Below are positions 50,031 through 60,642 of a stretch of 64,000 nt of DNA, piece by piece (the stretch's first letter is position 1; each line of letters opens with the position of its first letter). The stretch lies in assembly GCA_964446115.1 (NCBI GenBank), contig CAYUNE010000043.1, positions 79,739-143,738 of the forward strand. The letters are read 5' to 3'. A program made the translations under genes and the position numbers. The notes under the pieces are model-generated. The model saw only the letters and a program-made list of their open reading frames with translations. It did no database searches and was not told the origin of the DNA. The stretch comes from CAYUNE01 sp964446115. Its GTDB lineage: Bacteria; Desulfobacterota; Desulfobulbia; Desulfobulbales; Desulfobulbaceae.

Positions 50031-53000
50031 TCTCCTTTTTCAGGCAACCGTTGCCGGCCACCTCCCCACAGCTGATCCAGCCGCCGGATCAACTCCTTCT
50101 CCGGCCTGGAAAAAAAGATACCGGTTCGCTGCCGGGGATGCATGCCCCGCAGAAACAGATAGTACGCCCCGCCGAAATGTCTCTCGTAGTCATAGTCCGG
50201 CAGCCGCAGCCGCAAATGACGGTGCAGGGCCACGGTATAGATGAGGTACTGGAGATCGTAACGATGTTCTCTCACGGCCCGGGCCAAGGCCTCCCTTTCG
50301 TAGTCGGCGTAGTCATGGCCCAGATGATTTGACTTGTAATCGGCCAGCCAGTAGCGCCCCCGGTAAAAAAAGACCAGATCGATAAACCCCTTCATCAATC
50401 CCTGCAACCATCCGTCTTCCCCCTCATCCACCCGGGAAAAACCATGATCCGACAGCAGCCTGTTGAGCCCGGCAATAGGAGCGGGGGCCAGGGTAAAGTA
50501 GAACCCCATCTCCGTAACGCGCTCCTCCGGTTTGAGATCACGGAGTCGCGGCCCGGAAACGGTCAGCGGCGTCCCCAGGATGGTGGGCAGCCAGGCGCAG
50601 ACCGGATCCAGCCAATTTGCGGCAATACCGGCCCTGTCCAGGTGCATTCGCACCAGATTCCGTACCTCCTCCTCTTTGCCCGTGGTCGAAAAGTCGACCT
50701 CCTCGAGAAGGGCGTGCAGGAAGCTACCGGCCCGGCTGCCCCGGGGAAAGGAGAAGGCATCCCTCTCCGCTGATGCCGCTGATTCCCGGGACGCCGCCCG
50801 GGGTATATGCTCAGCCTGCAACCGCCGGCCGGCCAGCTGCGAGTAACTGCTGATGCGCCAGCGGGTCTCGATCCCGGCGCCGGGCTGCCGGGCATACAGG
50901 GATTTCTCCTGCGACGGCTGGAGAGGATCGAGGCGCTCATCCGTTTCATCATGTCGCTGCCGGGGCAGGAACTCCACCAGAAGCCCATGGCTGTTAAGCC
51001 GGTCGATATCCTTCCTGATCCCCTCCTCGTCCAGCTCCGCCAGTCGGGATATCCGTTCTTTCCCGGCCGGGTGGAGCAGGTAGGCGAGGGCTGAGTTCTC
51101 GGCCTTGGAGATGGGGCCCCAGCAGAAATAACAGCGGTATCTGGCGCGGGTTACCGCCACATAGAAGAGCCGCAGATCCTCGGCCAGCCGTTCCAGCTCG
51201 GCCCGCCTGTAATGGGAAGCCGGCGGGCTGTGGATATCCATGTTGAGCATCAGTTCCAGGCTGTGGGGATCGTGGAACGGGAAGGGGCGATCGGCCGCCA
51301 CCTTTCGGCAGTCCCAGATAAACGGCAAAAAGACAATCTCGTACTCAAGCCCTTTGGACCTGTGGATGGTGACGATGCGCACCAGGTTTTCATCGCTTTC
51401 AAGCCGAAGCTGTTCCCCCTCCATGGCCTCGCCCGGGTCGCCGGACAGGAGGCGCAACCGATTGAGCAGTCCCTCCATGCCGTCGCAATGGCGGGACTGT
51501 TCCTGCAGCAGTTCCGCCAGGTGCAGCATGTTGGTGAGCCGCCGCTCCCCGTCGACGGCCGCCGACAGACGATGCACCGTCCGGCGTTTGGCCAGTAACC
51601 GCTGCAGCATCACAGCCACGCCGAAACTGCGCCAGGTAAGATGATACTCCTGAAACTCTGAGAGAATTTCCTCCCACTGCGACTCATCGACAGTGAGCTC
51701 GTGGAGCATGGACGCATCAAAACCGAAAAAATCGGTGGTCAGGGCGCTGCGTATTCCCCCCTCGTCGGCGGGATTGAGAACAGCCGACAGAAGCCTCTCC
51801 ATCTGGCGGCACTCACGGCCGGCAAAGACCGAATCGCGGCTGTAATAGACGCAGGTGACGCCAAGGTTCGCCAGGGCGCGCTGCATGCGGTCGGCCTCGC
51901 GACGGCTGCGCACCAGTATTGTGAGATCGCCGGCGGCAAGCGGCCGCTCGCCGATGCGGGCCCGCCCTTCCCTGCCGCGACGCAGGAGCCGGACGATTTC
52001 CCCGGCGCACAGCCCGGCGGCTTCCTCTCCGGCCCGGTCCTTGGAGATACGCTTACCCTTGCCGATCTCACCGGGCAAAAGCCAGACAGCCAGGGGCGAT
52101 ACCCCATGACCGTCGATCAGAAACGGAGTTTCATCGGCCCTGGAAGCGGATTTGAGGGGTTCATGGCGAATATCGTCACTGAAGACAAAGGAGTCGCGGC
52201 GGGAAAAGAGGGCGTTGACGGCATCCACCATCCTCCGGCTGGACCGGTAATTGGTGTCCAGGGTATAGCGTTGCGGGGTTTCCCGCCGGGCCCGGATATA
52301 GGTGAAGATATCGGCACCGCGGAAACTGTAGATCGCCTGCTTGGCATCACCGATCATCAGCAATGCCGAATCCTCCCCCCCGTAGATGAGATCGAAAATC
52401 GCATACTGCCGGGGATCGGTATCCTGAAACTCATCCACCAGCGCCACAGGGAAACGGCGGCGGATTGCGGCTGCCAGGGCTGCTCCTCCCGCCGCCCGCA
52501 GGGCATCCTCCAGTCCGCTGAGAAGATCGTCGAAACAGAGGACCCCCAATCGATTTTTCCGCCGGAAAAGTTCCCGCAGCAAAAATTGACGGGCCTGCTG
52601 CAGAAACCATATGCGGCGCAGGGAGAGAAAACGGTGCAGAGTGGAATAGAACTGTTCGAAGCAGTGGAAAAAGGGATGATCCACCGAACATTTTTTCTTT
52701 AGGCGGGATTGCATGACTGCAGCGGAAAAGAGCTCGATTTCCGCCGCCGGCAACCAGGGAAAGGTTGCGGCCGCGGTCAGTTGCTCCATGGCTTCCAGTG
52801 CCAGGTCCACACGTTCCTCGCTGTAGCCGTTTTTTTTATTCCGGCTCAGACAGGAATCATGCCGCAAGAGAGCCGTCACGTCATCACCGTGAACTCTCCA
52901 CTGCCGGCACACCTCCTGGAAAAAATTTTCCGCCGTCTCGGCCAGTTCCCGGATTTCTGCTTCCTCCACCCGGGGAATGCAGCGGATATCGGGCTGCGAG

Positions 53001-53572
53001 AGCGGGCCGCGCAAATCTTCGGCCAACCCCTGCGGATCCGACCACTGGGATATGGCCCAGTCCGCCTCCCGGCGACCGGCCCCATACAAGCTCCGCCGCC
53101 AGAAATCCTCGATGATTTCCCGCCGCAGAGGGGTTTCGTTTTCAAGAAATTCCCGCTCAAAGGGCCCGCCGGTTTCAAAGGCGTTGTCCTGGAGCATGCG
53201 CCTGCAGAAACCGTGGATTGTAAAGATGGCCGCCTCATCCATCCGCGCCAGGGCATCGACCAGAATCGCCTCCCCCTCCTTGTGATCCGTCACGCGGCCA
53301 AGCAGGCCGGCAAGCAGAGGATCATCTTCGGACGGCCGCCCTTCGGAAAGCAGGTTCAGCGCCTGCCGCAGCCGGGAACGGATCCTGCCGCGCAGTTCTT
53401 CGGTGGCGCTGTTGGTGAAGGTAACCACCAGGATCTCCGGCACCTCCAGGCCGTGCTCCAGCAGGAGCCGCAGGTAGAGCAGGGCAATGGTAAAGGTCTT
53501 GCCGGTACCGGCTCCGGCTTCGATGAGCCGACGGCCTTGCAGGGGCAGAGAAAGAGGATCCAGGGGCTGCAT
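50027..53572 (-). CDS. recB: Exodeoxyribonuclease V beta subunit
   Basis: An 1181-residue helicase-nuclease. Walker A EAGAGTGKTFTIALLYLRLL lies at the N-terminus, then FTNSATEELRGRI, VDEFQDTDPRQYAIF (motif II), LLMIGDAKQAIYSFRGADIF and IHRSKGLEYEIVFLPF. The C-terminal nuclease motif is GFIDLVFFYRGRYWLADYKSNHLG. Length is almost identical to E. coli RecB. Translation is coupled to recC upstream (2-base gap) and to recD downstream. Confidence 0.96.
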   Translation of the reverse strand: MQPLDPLSLPLQGRRLIEAGAGTGKTFTIALLYLRLLLEHGLEVPEILVVTFTNSATEELRGRIRSRLRQALNLLSEGRPSEDDPLLAGLLGRVTDHKEGEAILVDALARMDEAAIFTIHGFCRRMLQDNAFETGGPFEREFLENETPLRREIIEDFWRRSLYGAGRREADWAISQWSDPQGLAEDLRGPLSQPDIRCIPRVEEAEIRELAETAENFFQEVCRQWRVHGDDVTALLRHDSCLSRNKKNGYSEERVDLALEAMEQLTAAATFPWLPAAEIELFSAAVMQSRLKKKCSVDHPFFHCFEQFYSTLHRFLSLRRIWFLQQARQFLLRELFRRKNRLGVLCFDDLLSGLEDALRAAGGAALAAAIRRRFPVALVDEFQDTDPRQYAIFDLIYGGEDSALLMIGDAKQAIYSFRGADIFTYIRARRETPQRYTLDTNYRSSRRMVDAVNALFSRRDSFVFSDDIRHEPLKSASRADETPFLIDGHGVSPLAVWLLPGEIGKGKRISKDRAGEEAAGLCAGEIVRLLRRGREGRARIGERPLAAGDLTILVRSRREADRMQRALANLGVTCVYYSRDSVFAGRECRQMERLLSAVLNPADEGGIRSALTTDFFGFDASMLHELTVDESQWEEILSEFQEYHLTWRSFGVAVMLQRLLAKRRTVHRLSAAVDGERRLTNMLHLAELLQEQSRHCDGMEGLLNRLRLLSGDPGEAMEGEQLRLESDENLVRIVTIHRSKGLEYEIVFLPFIWDCRKVAADRPFPFHDPHSLELMLNMDIHSPPASHYRRAELERLAEDLRLFYVAVTRARYRCYFCWGPISKAENSALAYLLHPAGKERISRLAELDEEGIRKDIDRLNSHGLLVEFLPRQRHDETDERLDPLQPSQEKSLYARQPGAGIETRWRISSYSQLAGRRLQAEHIPRAASRESAASAERDAFSFPRGSRAGSFLHALLEEVDFSTTGKEEEVRNLVRMHLDRAGIAANWLDPVCAWLPTILGTPLTVSGPRLRDLKPEERVTEMGFYFTLAPAPIAGLNRLLSDHGFSRVDEGEDGWLQGLMKGFIDLVFFYRGRYWLADYKSNHLGHDYADYEREALARAVREHRYDLQYLIYTVALHRHLRLRLPDYDYERHFGGAYYLFLRGMHPRQRTGIFFSRPEKELIRRLDQLWGGGRQRLPEKGE

Positions 53573-53574
53573 GG

Positions 53575-56500
53575 TTACGCCTCCAGGTGATCAAGCAGCG
53601 GCCCGCAGATCTCCTCCGCCAGCTCCCGGAAGCTGTCGTCAAGGGGATCACATCCGGCCAGCACAAGTTCATACTCCTCAGCTTCCCCCTCGCCGCGCAT
53701 CCTGTATTTGCCCAGCCAGCTTTTACGGGCCGCAGTGTTTCGCCTGGACGGCCTGGCCGTCACCCATTCCATACTGGTGCGGGGATAGAAGTGGAGCGGC
53801 TGCCGCAACCCCAGGAACCGGAGTTCCAGCAACCGGTTCAGATATTGCCCTGCCGCCGCAACCGGTCCAAAACGCAGCAGCCTGTCACTGCCCACATGGA
53901 CGGAACAACACTCCACCCCCGGTGGCGCGGCAAGGGCAAGAACCAGGTGGTGAATCCAGAGGGAGAGAAAATCAACGGTCTTGACCTTTGCAAAGCGATA
54001 GGTGACCCGGCCGGACTCAAACAGGTTGTCGAGGCTGCCGACGATATCGCAGCACTCCAGCCGCAGACGACAGGGAAATGGATCGCGCGGTGGGCCGAGC
54101 AGCGGTTTCACCCGGGCGGCAAGCCTGTTCGCTGCCGCGGCCAGTTCATCGAAAGTCGCATCGCCCAGTTCCCGATGGGGCAGGTCCCCCCGCGCCCGCA
54201 GCAGGCGCAACATATCCCCTTTCCCGCCATCCAGGGCGGCCTGCACAAGTTCATTGCCCAGCCGATACCGGCTTAAGGGGTCCAGGGCAAAGGGTTCGCT
54301 GTCCGGCGGCAGCTCCTCTCCCTTGCGCAGATACACCCCCAGCCGCCGCTGCAGAAAAAACCGGACCGGATGTTTCCAGAAATCCACCAGATCAGCCGGC
54401 TCCACCTCCGTCACCGGCTCAGGGGCGGGCAGCGGCTGGGGCAGGAAGGGTTGCCGCCTGCTCTCCTTTTCCCTTTTCGGCAGCCAGTGGACCGCATAAC
54501 TCCGGTAGCCGCCCGTGCCGTCAAAACAGCGCGGAGAAAAGGGCTGGAGCGGATAGTGGCTGGTGATCGCGGCGGAAGCGCTCTTTTCCCCGGCATCAAA
54601 GGCGGTATCCAGGTAATCGCACAATTCTCCCACCACCCCGGATGGCTGCCGCCTGCTGTTGTCGCGGATATCTCTTCCCACCCAGGAGATGGAAAAAACA
54701 TCGCGGGCCGAAAGCAGGGCTTCGAGGAAGAGGTAGCGGTCGTCATCGCGCCGTCGCCGGTCACCGCGTCGTGGATGGCGGTTGATAAGATCAAACGAGG
54801 CTGCCGGGGACACCCTGGGATAATCGGTGTCGTTCATGCCCAGGAGCCAGATCACCCGAAAGGGAATCGCCCGCATGGGAACCATGTTGCAGAAGGTGAC
54901 GCCGCCACCGAGAAAGGCCTGCCCCGAGCCCTGACGCCGAAGGGCGCCCCGCAAATGTTCAAGGATCACCACCGTGGTTATCTCTTCCCCAGGGGCCGTC
55001 TTGCTCACATATTCACCAAACTCGACGATCAGGCTGCGCAGCAGGGCAAGAGATTCATCGTCCTCGCCGCCCGGTTCGGCCTGAAAAAAATCATCGAGCA
55101 TGTCCAGGAGAAGACGGCTCCACCGCTCCGCCGGATGAGCCTGTCGCAGCAGGCGACGACAGCGGCGCAACCGATCGATGAAACCGGCCAGGCTGCCAAG
55201 CCATTCCGCCTCTTGTCCGTTGATGTATGGAAAGGGAGCGATATCCCGGTAGAGCTCCTCCGAGTCCAGACAGTAGCCGAGCAGCATGCGCTCAAGTCCG
55301 AACTCCCAGCTGTGCCGCCCCGAATCCCGGCCGCAGAGTTGCCGCCGCTGTTCCCGGTCCAGGCCCCAGCGGATGTTATTGGCGTGGATCCAGCTCCTCA
55401 CCCGGCTCAACCCCTCCCCGTCCAGGCCGCAGCGACGATGGATCGCCGGCACTTCCAGCAGGGCGAGGACGGCGGAGAGCTCATGGCGGCTGTCGGCCGC
55501 CTCCAGCAGGGCCAGAAAGGCGGCGATCAGCTGCTGTTCATTGCCGGGGGAGCGGTCCGCCAGGGACCAGGGTATAAAGGTATCTCCCCGGGCAGCTGAG
55601 AAAACACCGGTAACAGCCTCGGTATACTCCTCGATATCCGGGGCCATGACGATGATGTCCCGGGGGGTGAGTCCGGGCAGGTCGGCCAGCAGATCCAGCA
55701 ACCGGTCATGGAGCACCTGCACCTCGCGAAGACGACTGTGGCAGACGTGCAACCGGATGGAACGGTCACCATCATCAAGGACGAGGCGTGGGTGGTCCGG
55801 CTCCGGTCGGCGGATAAGCTCCAGGATATCCGCCTGTACCGTAGCCAGGAGCGAGTGGCGTGACGGCGGCCGGAAAATTGCCTCCTCAACCAGTTCCAGT
55901 TCCGTGAGTGCCTCGAAAAATTCGCGCCCCTGTACCCCCAGGGAGGCAAGCAGCGGATTACCGCCGAAATAGTAGTGGCTCATATCTTGCCGGCCCGTCT
56001 GGCGCCAGCGGGCCCGCATCCCGGCCCGGGCGCGATCGCCCAGCAGATCCCCCCAGTATTCCCGGCAGGGATTGAAAAAAAAGAGATGGATATCGAGATG
56101 GGGGGCCATGACCTGCAGCACCTGCAGGTAGACAGGTGCCAGAATGCCGAGGCCGAAGAGAAAGACCCGGGGCGGCAGGTCGCCGTGGCTGAGCCCTTCC
56201 CTGTCGCGCAGCCGGAAAAATTCCCTGAACCGCCGTCCGCGGTGATATTCGCCCCGGGCGGTGAGCAGACGCCAGAGTTGGGCCTGCCATCCCCTGTCCC
56301 GACCATCCTCCCACTGGGCCAGCATCTCCGGGCGATAGACCAGGTACTGATCAAAGAGGTCGCTGATTCTGGCGGCCAACTGATAACGCCTGCGGCCGTC
56401 GATGTCATGGGTAAGATATTGACGCGGTTCTCCGAAGCCGGGCTCATCGATGATTTCAGGCAGCAGGAAAAAAATTCTCCAGAGCAGAAGATCCCGGTTC

Positions 56501-56754
56501 ATTTCCGCGTCGGGGGGTAAATCCGGCAGCCGGGCCGCGAAAATACGGTGGATAAACCTGGCCGGCAGCGGAAACTCGAAGTTGGCTCCAATACCGGTGC
56601 GCAGGGCAATCTGCTGCATCACCCAACGGGCCATGCCCGGATTCTGCACCACCACGGTCTCCGGCTGCAACGGATCAGCGGGGGGATCGAGGCTCAGCTC
56701 AACAAGGCGATCAAGCAAATCTTCGAGCCGATTGCCGTGGTAAAGAAAAAACAT
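53575..56754 (-). CDS. recC: Exodeoxyribonuclease V gamma subunit
   Basis: A 1059-residue RecC starting MFFLYHGNRLEDLLDRLVEL, with the family segments VVVQNPGMARWVMQQIALRTGIGANFEFPLPARFI, DIIVMAPDIEEYTEAVTGVF, TFCNMVPMRAIPFRVIWLLGMND, and the inactive helicase/nuclease-like C-terminus. RecC holds the complex together and reads Chi; the local Chi sequence cannot be deduced here. First gene of recC-recB-recD. The 290-base divergent gap to the next plus-strand gene (56755-57044) shows no clear promoter. Confidence 0.94.
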   Translation of the reverse strand: MFFLYHGNRLEDLLDRLVELSLDPPADPLQPETVVVQNPGMARWVMQQIALRTGIGANFEFPLPARFIHRIFAARLPDLPPDAEMNRDLLLWRIFFLLPEIIDEPGFGEPRQYLTHDIDGRRRYQLAARISDLFDQYLVYRPEMLAQWEDGRDRGWQAQLWRLLTARGEYHRGRRFREFFRLRDREGLSHGDLPPRVFLFGLGILAPVYLQVLQVMAPHLDIHLFFFNPCREYWGDLLGDRARAGMRARWRQTGRQDMSHYYFGGNPLLASLGVQGREFFEALTELELVEEAIFRPPSRHSLLATVQADILELIRRPEPDHPRLVLDDGDRSIRLHVCHSRLREVQVLHDRLLDLLADLPGLTPRDIIVMAPDIEEYTEAVTGVFSAARGDTFIPWSLADRSPGNEQQLIAAFLALLEAADSRHELSAVLALLEVPAIHRRCGLDGEGLSRVRSWIHANNIRWGLDREQRRQLCGRDSGRHSWEFGLERMLLGYCLDSEELYRDIAPFPYINGQEAEWLGSLAGFIDRLRRCRRLLRQAHPAERWSRLLLDMLDDFFQAEPGGEDDESLALLRSLIVEFGEYVSKTAPGEEITTVVILEHLRGALRRQGSGQAFLGGGVTFCNMVPMRAIPFRVIWLLGMNDTDYPRVSPAASFDLINRHPRRGDRRRRDDDRYLFLEALLSARDVFSISWVGRDIRDNSRRQPSGVVGELCDYLDTAFDAGEKSASAAITSHYPLQPFSPRCFDGTGGYRSYAVHWLPKREKESRRQPFLPQPLPAPEPVTEVEPADLVDFWKHPVRFFLQRRLGVYLRKGEELPPDSEPFALDPLSRYRLGNELVQAALDGGKGDMLRLLRARGDLPHRELGDATFDELAAAANRLAARVKPLLGPPRDPFPCRLRLECCDIVGSLDNLFESGRVTYRFAKVKTVDFLSLWIHHLVLALAAPPGVECCSVHVGSDRLLRFGPVAAAGQYLNRLLELRFLGLRQPLHFYPRTSMEWVTARPSRRNTAARKSWLGKYRMRGEGEAEEYELVLAGCDPLDDSFRELAEEICGPLLDHLEA

Positions 56755-57044
56755 TTACATTTCAAGATGATTGAAGATACAGCGGATGTTCCGTAACGAC
56801 CCACGGGCCGGCGGCCGACTTTGTAAACATCCTGAATCAGTGAGCGTTGGTGCGCGCCGGATAGGACGAGCCGCAAGAGAGGCGGTTTTTTCCCTCCGTG
56901 GCCCTTGAGTATAGCAGCAGAGAGGAAAAAAGACACAAAAACCCTCCCGCTCTCCGGTGGCCGGCGATAAAAATCCGTTCACGATTTGTGCGGCTTTGCC
57001 GATACAAAAGAAAATCCCCAAGGAAGGAGAACAAGGCAAACGGC

Positions 57045-58901
57045 ATGAGAAAAAATCGTGATTCAAAATCCATGGCATATGCGGCCACAGCGGCCGGAAC
57101 AAAAAGGACGGAGGACCTGGAGCTGCGGCAGGCAAGGGAAGTGGCTGCCTCGCTGGGAGGGGCGGTAAAGAACTACGCCCTCTATCCCAAGGATCATTCC
57201 TTTGCCCGCAAATACCTCAGCACTATTTACCGGCAACTCTCCTCGTTTCTGGAAAAATATGACAGCCTGCGCCTGGATATCAGAAAGGGATGCCTGCTCT
57301 ACGGCGAGGAAACCGTCTATCAGGGCGATGTGGGCGACAACGGCTTTGCCTCCCTTTTTTCCCGAGACGGCGTTCAGTGGCTGGAGTTCACCCGGGGAAT
57401 CGATCGCGCCGAACTGGAGAATTTCCTCGATATCATCCATACCTACCGTCTCGTGGACGAGGAAAGCGAAGGTGATATCATCACTGCTCTCTGGGAGGGG
57501 GAGTATCCCCATATCCAGTATAAAACCGTTGATATTCCCTCCTCCGGCATGCAGACGTTTTCGCTGAGCGATCTCCGCATCGCCGCCGGCCAGGATATCC
57601 TGCCGGTAACCCGTGGACCGGCGGACGACGGCGAAGAGACCGGCGACGGGACGGTGGAAGATGGTGAAACAGGGCCGATGGAAGAGAACAGCGGCGACGA
57701 AGGCGACTTAAGTGCGGCGCATTCCATCGACATCGCCGAATGTTACTCGGGACCGCCCGTGAGTATCGCCCTGACCGCGGAAAAGGATCTCTGGTATCTC
57801 ACTGCGCAGGAACGCGACCGGTTGCAGACCATGGTGGATGAGGAAGAGTATGGCGATAACACCGATATCGTCATCGAGACATTGCTCATCAGCCTGGTGG
57901 TCCAGAGGGGAGAGGCCGACTTTACCGCCATCCTCGACTTTCTCCAGGACCGCTACCTGCACGCGCTCAAGAACGGCGACTTCCGAATCTCCCTGAAGCT
58001 CCTGCGTAATTTACGCAATTTACAGGAAAAATACGCAGTAAAAAAACGATGGGCCCTGCCGGTGCTGGAACGCTTTTTCAGCACGGTTTCCCAGCCCCTC
58101 GGCCTGCGGGAAATCGAACGCTTTCTCACAAAACCCAGAAACGGCTTCGGTGATGACCGCACCGAATATCTCTGGGCGATACTCCGGCTTCTGGATCCGG
58201 AAATCCTCGGGGTTATCGGCCCGCTGGCCGGGAGAATCAAAGACGACAACCTGCGCCGCGACCTTTTCGAGGTGATCATCCAGCATACCAGAAAAAGCCC
58301 CGAGACCCTGGCCGCTGTTCTTGATCAGTGTGACGAGGAAACCGTTCTCAAATTGATACCAATCGTCGAGCTGATGCCGGAGGCCGATGCCGGCCGGATC
58401 TTGACCGGCATGGCCCTGCACTCCTCCGTGCGGATCAGAAAGGAGGCGTTCCGGATCCTCTCGGCCCGGGATCAGCTTGATCCTGTCAAGCTCTTCCCGC
58501 TCATCGACGATGCCGACGAAAACATTCGCCAAAAGATGTTTTTCCGCCTTGCCCGGAAAAAGGACCGGCGGCTGGAGGCCCTCTTCCTCGACTACCTGAA
58601 AACCCGTGATTTCAAACTCAACGACACCCGGCACCTGCTCGCCTGCTACCGCACCCTGGGGCGCTGCGGCTCGGCCGCATCAATTCCCTTTCTCCACTCC
58701 GTTCTTCTGGATCGCAATCTTTCCAACATGATCGGCATCGGCAACTCCGTGCATAAAGAAGGCGCGGCCATGGCCCTGCACGCCCTCAGGCTGACCGAGG
58801 CAACCAATATTCTCCGTGAAGGGGCCAAAAGCATCCGGCCGGACGTCCGCTTTGCATGCCGCAAGGCCATGGCCGGCAAGCGAGGAAAAAATGAACGATA
58901 A
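57045..58901 (+). CDS. HEAT-like repeat protein with an N-terminal module shared with the adjacent HD-GYP protein
   Basis: About 618 residues from the ATG at 57045 (AAGGAGAACAAGG upstream). The N-terminal 170 residues (GGAVKNYALYPKDHSFARKYLSTIYRQLSSFLEKYDSLRLDI, then YGEETVYQGD) resemble the start of the next protein. An acidic linker (about 235-270) follows. The C-terminal half consists of degenerate HEAT-like helical repeats (RIRKEAFRILSARDQLDPVKLFPLIDDADENIRQKMFFRLARKKDRRLE). No enzyme motif. Its end overlaps the HD-GYP gene by 11 bases, suggesting the two products work as a pair, perhaps as a signalling scaffold. Confidence 0.7.
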   Translation: MRKNRDSKSMAYAATAAGTKRTEDLELRQAREVAASLGGAVKNYALYPKDHSFARKYLSTIYRQLSSFLEKYDSLRLDIRKGCLLYGEETVYQGDVGDNGFASLFSRDGVQWLEFTRGIDRAELENFLDIIHTYRLVDEESEGDIITALWEGEYPHIQYKTVDIPSSGMQTFSLSDLRIAAGQDILPVTRGPADDGEETGDGTVEDGETGPMEENSGDEGDLSAAHSIDIAECYSGPPVSIALTAEKDLWYLTAQERDRLQTMVDEEEYGDNTDIVIETLLISLVVQRGEADFTAILDFLQDRYLHALKNGDFRISLKLLRNLRNLQEKYAVKKRWALPVLERFFSTVSQPLGLREIERFLTKPRNGFGDDRTEYLWAILRLLDPEILGVIGPLAGRIKDDNLRRDLFEVIIQHTRKSPETLAAVLDQCDEETVLKLIPIVELMPEADAGRILTGMALHSSVRIRKEAFRILSARDQLDPVKLFPLIDDADENIRQKMFFRLARKKDRRLEALFLDYLKTRDFKLNDTRHLLACYRTLGRCGSAASIPFLHSVLLDRNLSNMIGIGNSVHKEGAAMALHALRLTEATNILREGAKSIRPDVRFACRKAMAGKRGKNER

Positions 58902-60531
58902 GCAAAACCCGCACACCGCAACAGTGAAGGACAGCCGGCTCCTGGGGACGGATCTCCTCCAGGCGCTGGCCAGCCTCCTGGGCACCGCTAGAATCTATCA
59001 GGAAAACAACCGGCTGCTCATCCAATGCGTTGAAAAATTTCTCGCCATCCTCGATCGCCTGATGCTGGAGGAAGATGAGGTCAGCCTGGTGGCCAACAAC
59101 GGTCGTTTTTATCTGCAGCAGGAAAAAATGGTCTACCGGCGCAACATGACCCTGGTGATCGACAAAATGCTGCGCTTTTTCGAAGAACGAAACCTGGATG
59201 GTCTCTGCTTCTATGCCGATATCCGCTTTACCCCGTTAAGCAGCATCGTCTTGTTTGCCCGTCTCCTTGATGCCGCCGTGAAGGAGGATGACCCCCTGCT
59301 CTTTTTGAAAGGAAAATTTTCCTCAAGCACTTTCTCCTGGATCGAGATAATCGATGGGGGGGAATCGGCTTCTCTGGAATCATTTTTCGCCGATTCCATC
59401 GCAGGACCGGATGAATCCGGCGGCAACAACGCAGGACGGAAAGCGGCAACCACCGGGAGTGCAGCGACAGGTTCCGGAGAGAAAAAAAGGCGCTCGGCCG
59501 GGACCGGCCGGCATTCCCCTCCAGGGGGAGAAGGCGGCCTCGCCGCCCTCCCCGGAATCCGCCGGCGTCGGGATAGCCGGAAAAAAAAGGCGCTGCGCAC
59601 CTACGGCTATGCCCTCAACTCACTGCAGGAGGTAGCCGGGAAACTCGCCACCAGCAAACGGGCCGGTATCGGCAAGGCCATTCACCTGATTCAGAACATG
59701 GTGGACCTCATCATGGAGGATGATCACGTCCTGCTGGGGCTGAGCACCATCCGCGATTATGACGACTATACCTTTACCCATTCGGTCAATGTGGCCATTT
59801 TATCGCTCTGCCTGGGCCAGCGCATCGGACTATCGCGTATCTCACTGGAACGCCTTGGATTAAGCGGTCTGTTTCACGATCTCGGCAAGATCGATGTGCC
59901 CAATGAAATTCTCAACAAACCCTCGAAACTCGAGGAGTGGGAATTTCAGGAAATCCAGAAGCACTCTCTCAACAGTACCCGTCGAATTATCCGGCTGCGG
60001 GCCTCCTATGACAAGAAGGCGAAGATCATGCTGGCTCCCTTCGAACATCACCTCAACTACGACCTCTCCGGATATCCGAAAACCCCGCGCCGCAAGCCCC
60101 TGAGCCTCTTCGGCCGTATCGTCTGTATCGCCGATGTCTACGATGCCATCACCTCGCCGCGTATCTACCGCAAGACCTCCATGAGCCAGGATCAGGCCCT
60201 GGGTATGATGCTCAAGGATTCCGGCAAGGCCTTCGATCCTCTGTTGCTCAAGGTGTTCATCAACATGCTGGGGGTTTATCCCGTGGGTACCGTCCTCATT
60301 CTCGATGACAACGAAATGGGCATTGTCGCCGGATATTCTTCCGAAAAAAACGAAAGCAATGATCTCCTGCTCCTGCTGCTGGAACCGGACGGTAAAGGTG
60401 GATACACCAAGGGTGATACCATCAACCTGGGTTCCTGGAACCCGGAGAACGGCAGCTTCAACCGACCCATCATCGAAAGCCGCCATCCGGCGGACCTGGG
60501 TATCCAGCCCGCCGCTTTTTTCCATCGGTAG
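58891..60531 (+). CDS. HD-GYP domain phosphodiesterase
   Basis: A 546-residue protein from the ATG at 58891 (CGAGGA upstream). The N-terminal sensory module (LASLLGTARIYQENNRLLIQCVEKFLAIL, then GRFYLQQEKMVYR) is related to that of the preceding gene product. A low-complexity linker spans about 170-230. The C-terminal HD-GYP domain has FTHSVNVAILSLCLG, the metal pair HDLGKIDVPNEIL, EIQKHSLNSTRRII, FEHHLNYDLSGYP (GYP motif), RIVCIADVYDAITSPRIYR and DPLLLKVFINMLGVYPVGT. It should hydrolyse cyclic di-GMP or a related dinucleotide in the cytoplasm. Together with the PilZ chemoreceptor it shows c-di-GMP signalling here. Confidence 0.88.
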   Translation: MNDKQNPHTATVKDSRLLGTDLLQALASLLGTARIYQENNRLLIQCVEKFLAILDRLMLEEDEVSLVANNGRFYLQQEKMVYRRNMTLVIDKMLRFFEERNLDGLCFYADIRFTPLSSIVLFARLLDAAVKEDDPLLFLKGKFSSSTFSWIEIIDGGESASLESFFADSIAGPDESGGNNAGRKAATTGSAATGSGEKKRRSAGTGRHSPPGGEGGLAALPGIRRRRDSRKKKALRTYGYALNSLQEVAGKLATSKRAGIGKAIHLIQNMVDLIMEDDHVLLGLSTIRDYDDYTFTHSVNVAILSLCLGQRIGLSRISLERLGLSGLFHDLGKIDVPNEILNKPSKLEEWEFQEIQKHSLNSTRRIIRLRASYDKKAKIMLAPFEHHLNYDLSGYPKTPRRKPLSLFGRIVCIADVYDAITSPRIYRKTSMSQDQALGMMLKDSGKAFDPLLLKVFINMLGVYPVGTVLILDDNEMGIVAGYSSEKNESNDLLLLLLEPDGKGGYTKGDTINLGSWNPENGSFNRPIIESRHPADLGIQPAAFFHR

Positions 60532-60642
60532 AGCGGAAAACACCAGGGGAGCAACACCGCCATCCTCAAAAAGTCGTTGTCTGATTCTCCCTTATCATGT
60601 AATTATCCCGGCAAAGGATTTATTTTTCGAGAAGGGATTCGC

